Assembly: GCA_964525945.1 (NCBI GenBank) | Contig: CAZGKX010000007.1 | Location: 1 to 58,748 of the forward strand | DNA: 58,748 bases | Reading direction: 5' to 3' | From: CAZGKX01 sp964525945 | GTDB taxonomy: Bacteria > Pseudomonadota > Gammaproteobacteria > Legionellales > Legionellaceae | Part shown: in pieces, positions 52,938-58,748 of the stretch | Layout of the letters: each line of letters opens with the position of its first letter | Position numbering within the stretch: the stretch's first letter is position 1 | Translations under genes and position numbers: made by a program | The notes under the pieces: generated by a model | Databases searched by the model: none | Seen by the model: the letters and a program-made list of their open reading frames with translations, nothing else | Told to the model about the DNA's origin: nothing

Positions 52938-54911
52938 ATGCCAATTTTATTTGCGATTTGCTTGTTATTAAGCGCCGGTTTGTTGTTTATTGTACAACCG
53001 ATGGTGGCAAAAAGTTTATTACCCGTTTATGGTGGTACACCGTCGGTATGGACAATTTGCATGTTGTTTTTTCAAGCCATGCTTTTATTGTCTTACGGCT
53101 ACGCTTGGGTGTTGAGCCGCTTGCAAGGTGTGTGGCGGTGGCGAATGATTCATTTGGCGGTATGTTTGTTTAGTTTAGGTGTTGTTCCATTGATTTTTGC
53201 TCCGCACTCAGGTCCTGGGATGCCGGAATTCACTATATTAAAAGAGCTGTTTGTGCAATGTGGCTTGCCGCTGTTGATGGTTGCGTCCACGGCTCCTTTG
53301 TTGCAGTACGCATTTAGTCAGAGCACCTATAAACATTCGAATGATCCTTATTTTTTGTACGTGGCCAGCAATGCTGGAAGTCTCGTTGCTTTATTGGGTT
53401 ATCCTTTTGTGGTTGAGCGCTTTTCAGGTTTGGTCTGGCAATTTCGTAGTTGGAATATGGGGTATCTTGTCTATTTAATCCTGTTGGGGGTGATTTTGAT
53501 GGCAAGCCAAAAGCGAACCATCTCCAAAGAAAATCACGTTTTACTCAAATTGCATTGGCCTGTTTTATTGTTTTGGGTGCTGGTCAGTGCGTTGCCGTGC
53601 AGTTTAATGATGGGGGTTACGTCGTTTATTTCTACTGATTTAGCTGCCATGCCGTTGTTGTGGGTGAGCCCACTGGCCCTTTATTTGCTAACGTTTATGA
53701 TAGCTTTTGCTAAAAAACCATTGCTTCCTCATCGTGTGGTCAGCCAGTTTGCCGTCTATTTTGTACCTATTGCTTTGTTGATGCTGGTGCTGGATGTAAA
53801 TCTGTTGCCCATGTGGTTATTTTTGATGGTCAATTTAAGTGCTTTTTTTACATTGGCTTTGTTTTGCCATGGCGAGTTGGTACGAACAAGACCTGGCGTG
53901 CAACAATTAACAACGTTTTATTTTTGCTTGGCGCTAGGTGGTGTTTTTGCGGGTGTTTTTAATGGTTTATTGGCCCCTAAAATTTTTAATCGAGCGTATG
54001 AATACCCTCTTGTTTTATGCTTGATAGGCTTGATTATTTTTTACCATTATTCGCGTCGTGTGTTCTGGATTTTGGCTGTGCTGGCTGGGCTGGTGTTTTT
54101 CTTGATCGCCATGATTTGGCAACACCCTAAACATATTTTAAGCCAGCAACGTAATTTTTACGGTATAAAGCAAGTATTTAAACAAAATCATGCCCATATT
54201 TTAATGAGCCAAAACACCATGCATGGCTTTCAATTGATGAACAACAAAGCCACTATTCAAAATGGTTCTTTTTCTTATTACGCGGCAATTTATCCCATCG
54301 TCCAATATTTTGAGCAATTTCAAGCACCTTTACGCGTGATGGTTATAGGGTTAGGAACGGGGCATTTAGCCTGCCAATTTCAAAAAAACGATCACCTTGA
54401 TTTTGTTGAAATTGATGAACAAGTCATTGCAATCGCCAAGAACCCAAATTGGTTTACCTATTTGCAGGACTGTCCACCCCACACCCATGTTATCAAAGAG
54501 GATGGACGCACGGCGGTTAAGAGCGTCAAAAATGGCACGTACGCGTTAATGATTATCGATGCGTTTAATTCAGATGCTATTCCTGTTCATTTGCTGACCC
54601 AAGAGGCGTTTGCTCTTTATAAGCAAAAAATCAATGGCGATGGTGCCATCCTTATTCATATTAGCAATCGCCATGTCTCGATATTGCCGGTGATCACGTC
54701 CATTGCTCGACAATTGGACATGATACTTCTCTTCAAGCAACAAAGGGGAGAGGCACATTTGGGACAATTGGCGGCAGAATGGGCTGTATTAACGATAAAT
54801 GATAAGATGGCAGGACATTTGCTGCGTATTCCTGGATGGCGATTTGTCACTGAGCCATCCAAGGTCTTATGGACCGATGATTATACAAATATTATTCCTT
54901 TGTTGAAGTGA
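52938..54911 (+). CDS. Spermidine-synthase-like protein fused to a multi-pass membrane domain
   Basis: 657 residues. The first about 395 residues hold roughly ten to twelve membrane segments (ISAGLLFIVQPMVAK-like start, FLYVASNAGSLVALLGYP). The cytosolic C-terminal part (about 400-657) has a Rossmann methyltransferase-like fold of the spermidine synthase type: VMVIGLGTGHLACQF, DFVEIDEQVIAIA, EDGRTAVKS, and LMIIDAFNSDAIP. Whether it makes polyamine is uncertain; many such fusions have unknown substrates. It lies after ccmB where ccmC would be expected. Confidence 0.82.
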   Translation: MPILFAICLLLSAGLLFIVQPMVAKSLLPVYGGTPSVWTICMLFFQAMLLLSYGYAWVLSRLQGVWRWRMIHLAVCLFSLGVVPLIFAPHSGPGMPEFTILKELFVQCGLPLLMVASTAPLLQYAFSQSTYKHSNDPYFLYVASNAGSLVALLGYPFVVERFSGLVWQFRSWNMGYLVYLILLGVILMASQKRTISKENHVLLKLHWPVLLFWVLVSALPCSLMMGVTSFISTDLAAMPLLWVSPLALYLLTFMIAFAKKPLLPHRVVSQFAVYFVPIALLMLVLDVNLLPMWLFLMVNLSAFFTLALFCHGELVRTRPGVQQLTTFYFCLALGGVFAGVFNGLLAPKIFNRAYEYPLVLCLIGLIIFYHYSRRVFWILAVLAGLVFFLIAMIWQHPKHILSQQRNFYGIKQVFKQNHAHILMSQNTMHGFQLMNNKATIQNGSFSYYAAIYPIVQYFEQFQAPLRVMVIGLGTGHLACQFQKNDHLDFVEIDEQVIAIAKNPNWFTYLQDCPPHTHVIKEDGRTAVKSVKNGTYALMIIDAFNSDAIPVHLLTQEAFALYKQKINGDGAILIHISNRHVSILPVITSIARQLDMILLFKQQRGEAHLGQLAAEWAVLTINDKMAGHLLRIPGWRFVTEPSKVLWTDDYTNIIPLLK

Positions 54912-54917
54912 CAGGCC

Positions 54918-55193
54918 CTAATACCCAAATTTGTTGGAATTTGTTGAACTGGGAGATGTTGGGGTGTTTGGTGCGGTGTTTTTATGACTCGAGGATACTT
55001 TTTGAGCGGCATCGTTTCGAGTTTGGGTGGGTGATACTTGGGTCATCTGCGGAGAGCCCTGGCTACTGCTTGAAGTGCTCTTAGTAGAGGTACTCTTGAT
55101 AGAAGAACTATCGTTAGCACCAAACATAGGAGTAACAGTACGGTCATCCGTATCTCCGAAGTTAAATTGCTCTGTAGTGCGTACCTTGGGCAT
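54918..55193 (-). CDS. Small Ser/Thr-rich hypothetical protein, possibly 5'-truncated by a TGA
   Basis: 91 residues, low-complexity Ser/Thr/Pro in the last two thirds. The same frame stays open upstream to an ATG at 55271 except for one TGA at 55250-55248: MSILSRI, stop, AFLTGKKDSNAPVAALKT, then MPKVRTT. The upstream residues look like coding sequence (Trp would fit at the stop), so the original protein was probably 117 residues. Function unknown; composition is effector-like. Confidence 0.5.
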   Translation of the reverse strand: MPKVRTTEQFNFGDTDDRTVTPMFGANDSSSIKSTSTKSTSSSSQGSPQMTQVSPTQTRNDAAQKVSSSHKNTAPNTPTSPSSTNSNKFGY

Positions 55194-55337
55194 TGTCTTT
55201 AAAGCAGCTACAGGCGCATTAGAGTCCTTTTTGCCAGTAAGGAAGGCTCAGATTCTACTTAAGATAGACATCGTTTGTTTTCATTCCGATTTGTTCTTAT
55301 TTAAGTATAGAATTAATTTTTCATTTTGATTGATTTT

Positions 55338-56507
55338 TTATTCAAATGAACAGGAGGGCATGGAACAAGGTAAATTCTCCAAATTTGTTTTTAGAGACTC
55401 CTTGGTGTATCGTTGCCTTGGGTTATCGTATGGAAAACGACCGTCTGTAAAAAATACCCCATGGTATGTGGGGTCGCCTGGTATGGCAAATTCAAAAACA
55501 ATGTCTTGAACACCGTAAGCGGTTTGGAATTGCGCGGCAATGTAAATTTCTAATAATTTTTTTTGTTCTTCATCCAAATCTTTTCGATCATAGCGCCCTG
55601 ATGACAAATAAACTTGCAAGAAGCCTTCTCGTTGGCAAATATAGCCTGCGTAATAGGAGGAGCCATCGTAATTGCTCTCTGCTAGAGCCAGTGTGGGGTG
55701 TCCGTAGCGGTTTTTCCAATTTAAAAATTCAAAGAGCCCAGGTTCAAACGTATCCGCTAATCCTTGGTAATTATAACTTTGCTTGTAAGCATTTTTTACG
55801 CCAGTGGCCAAAATAAAATCACTTCTTAAAACCCATATGCGTTTTTCAAGGAGCGCTAATGGTTGAGGTTGAGCGAATTGATTTATCGCTTGATACGCTG
55901 GATTTATCCCCACTTCATGCTCATAATTTTCTGCCTGGGGTAATATGCTTCGGATTTGCTCACGAATTTGCTCTTGCAGCGGCGAATAGAGGTTGTTGTT
56001 CAGGATCGATTGAATATTTCTATCCAAAGTGAGCAGGGTATAAAGACGAGGCATGCCTCGCTTTAATTTTAAAAAAGAAACGTTGTGCGCATTGTGATCA
56101 TAATAGAAAGACGGTTTGCCTTGGTATTGTTTATAGAATTGCATGGCAAGCAATGTTTCGATAACACCTTGTTGCTCTTTGGGTAAAGAAATATTTTCTC
56201 TGGACAATACAATATCCAAGCGATTTTTTTGGGGAAAAATGATCCCTGCATAAAAGACGTTGGTGTTGGAGGAGAGTTGTGACGGTGTAGCGGTTGGTGC
56301 TCCGGTGATAATATTGAAATCTTCTCTTAAGACAAAAGCAGTAGGCTTAAGCAATTTTTCTTCCGTTAAATCGTGCAGGGGTAGGGTAGGTGGCTTCATT
56401 TTGTGAGAAGCAGGCAAAGGTTTATAGGAGGCGGCATTAAAAATGAGATAAGAGCGTAAAAGAAACGCTGCTTCCATATGGCCAATGTGCAGTAATTTTG
56501 TAGGCAT
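55338..56507 (-). CDS. Hypothetical protein with two copies of an internal module
   Basis: 389 residues, soluble. Residues about 57-137 and 224-340 look like duplicates: VLREDFNIITGAP with VLRSDFILATGVK, NVFYAGIIFPQKN with SYYAGYICQREG, LDIVLSREN with LQVYLSSGR, and KEQQGVIETLLAMQFYKQYQ with EEQKKLLEIYIAAQFQTAYG. Between them is a helical linker. I recognise no family. ATG 56507 has AAGGG 8-9 bases upstream. It lies beside another unknown gene and is effector-like. Confidence 0.65.
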   Translation of the reverse strand: MPTKLLHIGHMEAAFLLRSYLIFNAASYKPLPASHKMKPPTLPLHDLTEEKLLKPTAFVLREDFNIITGAPTATPSQLSSNTNVFYAGIIFPQKNRLDIVLSRENISLPKEQQGVIETLLAMQFYKQYQGKPSFYYDHNAHNVSFLKLKRGMPRLYTLLTLDRNIQSILNNNLYSPLQEQIREQIRSILPQAENYEHEVGINPAYQAINQFAQPQPLALLEKRIWVLRSDFILATGVKNAYKQSYNYQGLADTFEPGLFEFLNWKNRYGHPTLALAESNYDGSSYYAGYICQREGFLQVYLSSGRYDRKDLDEEQKKLLEIYIAAQFQTAYGVQDIVFEFAIPGDPTYHGVFFTDGRFPYDNPRQRYTKESLKTNLENLPCSMPSCSFE

Positions 56508-56535
56508 AAAGACACCCTTACTAAAGTAAAACTCC

Positions 56536-56563
56536 TTTTTAATCAATCCGTGTTTTTAGTCAA
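56536..56563 (-). promoter_or_regulatory. Candidate promoter of the duplicated-module gene
   Basis: On the minus strand TTGACT (56558-56563), 16-base spacer, TAAAAA (56536-56541). Confidence 0.4.
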
Positions 56564-56620
56564 TATTGAAATCCAATGGTCACATGTTCTTTAAAATAGA
56601 TCAACTTTTTCAAAAAAATG

Positions 56621-56648
56621 TTGCATATTATCTCATCTCGTGTAAAAT
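56621..56648 (+). promoter_or_regulatory. Candidate promoter of mltA
   Basis: TTGCAT (56621-56626), 16-base spacer, TAAAAT (56643-56648). The predicted transcript start is only a few bases before the ATG, and no ribosome site is visible, so a near-leaderless message or a more upstream promoter must be considered. Confidence 0.35.
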
Positions 56649-56658
56649 TCACCCAATT

Positions 56659-57876
56659 ATGAAAATTAAATTATTTTACAGTGCAGTGATTATCACACTA
56701 ATGGTGCAAGTTTACTTGTTATTTTGGCGCCCTGAGCCTGTTTCAGTTTCGAAACAGGCGGGCCTTAATTTAAGACAAGTCACTTTTTCGCATTTGCCGG
56801 GATGGGCCGAAGCCAATACGCATAAATCATTATTGGCCTTTCAAATTTCATGCAAAGCATTCTTGAAACAACGCCCTGATAAAGCCGTTGGTAGCCAATA
56901 CATTGAGCTCAGTGCTAAAGATTGGCACCCCGCTTGTCATGCCGCCAATGCCCTAAAATCTGTGACCGATGCGGCGGCTAAAGCCTTTTTTCAAACTTGG
57001 TTTGCCCCCGTTGAATTTTTTGAAGAAGAGCCAGTAACAGGGCTGTTTACCGGTTACTACATGCCGGCATTGCATGGTAGTTTAACGCCAACCAAACACT
57101 ACAATATTCCTATTTATGGGTTACCTAAAAACATGGTGACTGCTCAATTAGGCTTGTTTTCTCCTGATTTTGGAAACCGTAAAATCGTGGGCCACGTTCT
57201 TGATCATAAAATGGTGCCTTTTTATACGCGCTCTCAGATCAACCAAGGTGCGCTGGCGGGGAAGGCCCCCATCATTGCTTGGGTGGATAATCCCCTTGAG
57301 CGGTTGATTTTAGAAATCGAAGGTTCTGGTATTATTAAATTGCCTGATGGATCGCAAATTGCCGTGGGCTATGCGGGTGAAAATGGTGCTCCTTATACTT
57401 CAATTGCGCGTGTTCTTATCGATAGGGGTGTGATGACGCGTGATAATGCGTCCATGCAACATATTCGGCGTTATTTGGATGAAAATCCCAGTCAAATGGA
57501 TTCTGTCCTCAATCAAAACAAATCGTTTGTGTTTTTCACGAAACTGCAACAAAACGTGGCCTTAGGTTCGCAAGGGGTCGCTTTAACACCGGGTTATTCT
57601 TTGGCCGTGGATCGTAAATGGGTGCCGATGGGTGTGCCTATGTGGTTAGCAACCACTCGTCCTGATCACGAGTCCGAAGCGCAAAAATTATTCCATCGAT
57701 TGATGATCGCCCAAGACACAGGTGGCGCCATTCGTGGGCCGGTGCGTGGTGATGTTTATTGGGGAGATGGTGAGCGTGCCACCGAAATAGCCGGGCGCAT
57801 GAAAAATCAAGGCCATTACTGGTTATTACTCCCACGCCATACCATGGAGCGCTTGAAGGACAAGCTCAAAACCTGA
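56659..57876 (+). CDS. mltA: Membrane-bound lytic murein transglycosylase A
   Basis: Cleaves peptidoglycan to 1,6-anhydro products. About 405 residues: MltA core (FTGYYMPALHGS, ILEIEGSGIIKLPDGSQIAVGYAGENG) and the C-terminal 3D domain (MIAQDTGGAIRGPVRGDVYWG) with catalytic Asp. The N-terminus is an uncleaved-looking helix at 5-23 with no lipobox Cys, unlike the E. coli lipoprotein, so it may be anchored in the inner membrane. ATG 56659 chosen for the signal segment. Confidence 0.92.
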   Translation: MKIKLFYSAVIITLMVQVYLLFWRPEPVSVSKQAGLNLRQVTFSHLPGWAEANTHKSLLAFQISCKAFLKQRPDKAVGSQYIELSAKDWHPACHAANALKSVTDAAAKAFFQTWFAPVEFFEEEPVTGLFTGYYMPALHGSLTPTKHYNIPIYGLPKNMVTAQLGLFSPDFGNRKIVGHVLDHKMVPFYTRSQINQGALAGKAPIIAWVDNPLERLILEIEGSGIIKLPDGSQIAVGYAGENGAPYTSIARVLIDRGVMTRDNASMQHIRRYLDENPSQMDSVLNQNKSFVFFTKLQQNVALGSQGVALTPGYSLAVDRKWVPMGVPMWLATTRPDHESEAQKLFHRLMIAQDTGGAIRGPVRGDVYWGDGERATEIAGRMKNQGHYWLLLPRHTMERLKDKLKT

Positions 57877-57964
57877 TCCTTGGGTGCATCGGCTGAAATT
57901 TTTTAGTGTAATGAACCACTATTCATGCACCGAACTGTTCTGCTCCCTTATGGTCACTGCTCGG

Positions 57965-58748
57965 TTATTGGGTGTTTAAGCTTTCGTTGATAATGCTTAA
58001 CTCTATTTTTTTTTGCTTTGCTTTGCTGCGTTTAATGACGGTATAAACCGTCAGCGTGAGTTCTGGGGTTGATGTTGTTGCGATACTTAAGAAATAATTG
58101 CTTTCCAGGGTAATTTCAGCATTGTTAATGTTTAATCGCTCCAATAACGGGATAATTTTATTGATATCCTCCAGCCCATTCTCGCCGCGGGCTGCCACTA
58201 ATTCTGAAAATTCGGTTGCCGATAAACCATAACCCATTGATTTTAATATTTTGTTAGAGGCTGTGTTGAAGTTGATAGCGGTCACTTCGGGCAAAACAGT
58301 AATATATGGCTGAATGGCTTGAAAATCGTTCGCTTTCACCCCGAGCACCATGCGAAACTCCGATACACTTTTCATCCGTTGGTAACCTGGAAAATAAGCA
58401 GGTTTTTGTTGAAGATAATTTGAATACATGGCATCTTTTCCGCGCTCCGGCTGGTAATCTGAAATCCAATTGGTGGTGATGTTCACCAAATTTCGTCGGT
58501 CGCTAGTGCTCATACGAGTTATTGTATTGCTCAATAAACCATAAAAAAGCACCTGAAAATTTTTATCTTGTAAATTGTTCAAGTTAAATCTAGCTTGTAG
58601 ATCAAACAATTGACCTTCTGTTTTGATGTTTGGGTAAAGGTGGTGCATGGACTTGGGAAAATCCAATAATTTGCCTTGTTGATCTTGTGCTAAACGCGGC
58701 AGTTTCGGATCAGTCAGTTTATCCATTGCCCAAAAGGTAACGGCTTGG
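57965..58748 (-). CDS. gspK: Type II secretion system protein GspK, 5' end outside window
   Basis: Minor pseudopilin at the tip of the T2SS pseudopilus. Family landmarks: FDLQARFNLNNL, then ITNWISD-like helix region, AYFPGYQRMKSVSEFRMVLG, and INFNTASNKIL with the SAM-like domain. The frame stays open to the window edge (QAVTFWAMDK), so the prepilin leader is outside. About 260 of an expected 320 residues are present. Confidence 0.88.
   Translation of the reverse strand, partial: QAVTFWAMDKLTDPKLPRLAQDQQGKLLDFPKSMHHLYPNIKTEGQLFDLQARFNLNNLQDKNFQVLFYGLLSNTITRMSTSDRRNLVNITTNWISDYQPERGKDAMYSNYLQQKPAYFPGYQRMKSVSEFRMVLGVKANDFQAIQPYITVLPEVTAINFNTASNKILKSMGYGLSATEFSELVAARGENGLEDINKIIPLLERLNINNAEITLESNYFLSIATTSTPELTLTVYTVIKRSKAKQKKIELSIINESLNTQ

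Noticed and set aside
27187..55250. TGA reassigned to Trp in this genome
   Set aside because: ubiC, rluB, bamB, bamD, the 4570 gene and the membrane fusion gene all end properly at TGA, and TGG is widely used for Trp.
55294..55320. PmrA-type box before the Ser/Thr-rich gene (TTAAT and TTAAA on the minus strand)
   Set aside because: The two half-sites are 12 bases apart rather than 11 and lie in very AT-rich DNA, so chance is likely.
1..58748. CRISPR array, rRNA operon, complete insertion sequence or prophage
   Set aside because: No regularly spaced repeats, rRNA signatures, transposase/integrase motifs or phage structural genes were found on reading both strands.

Overview
The window reads as a chromosomal segment of a gammaproteobacterium of the Legionellales type (Legionella/Coxiella-like), probably associated with protists. 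The evidence is standard gamma gene blocks (lapB-pyrF, yciV-yciO-trpS-scpA-scpB-rluB, rlmN-pilF-rodZ-hisS-yfgM-bamB-der, ybeY-corC), a type II secretion gene (gspK), an AT-leaning composition, several effector-like orphan proteins, and one enzyme that looks eukaryotic. The family within the order cannot be fixed from sequence reading alone.

Layout: 1-3738 holds the end of lapB, then pyrF, a FimT-like pseudopilin, ubiC and ubiA. 3814-5880 holds two unknown effector-like genes; the first has a tandem 11-bp repeat against its -10 box. 5971-7538 is a punA-deoC salvage operon on the minus strand. 7539-8692 has tandem dispersed repeats and a lone 2OG-Fe(II) oxygenase. 8689-13985 (minus) is a molybdopterin cofactor cluster (moaA, moeA, moaD, a fused moaC-moaB, moaE, moeB-rhodanese), preceded by marC, a membrane protein and serS. 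16836-18848 is ybeY-corC plus an orphan response regulator with an altered phosphoacceptor residue. 18942-21288 is an accessory patch: a His-rich unknown, a small Cys-repeat secreted peptide, a eukaryotic-type phosphatidylinositol synthase and a Gly/Tyr/His-rich secreted protein.

21597-40351 is mostly housekeeping on the plus strand: RNA/tRNA metabolism, condensin ScpAB, RluB, an rlmD broken by an in-frame TGA, RelA, a very long glutamine-dependent NAD synthetase, Ndk, and the rlmN-to-der operon. bepA faces der. 41842-47677 holds riboflavin biosynthesis (ribD-ribE-ribBA-ribH), pyrG and kdsA. 47719-51221 has a small membrane protein, a MITE-like element, a NUDIX hydrolase, tRNA-Ser(UGA), bamD and a TPR protein. 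51605-58748 has ccmAB, a spermidine-synthase-like membrane fusion protein, two unknown genes, mltA and the end of gspK.

Envelope biogenesis recurs throughout (LapB, KdsA, BamB, BamD, BepA, RodZ, MltA, PilF, GspK). Two runs of ten N (in serS and relA) mark assembly gaps. The most unusual content is the eukaryotic-type PI synthase, the effector-like genes, the response regulator with Glu at the phosphoacceptor site, and two otherwise intact reading frames interrupted by TGA.
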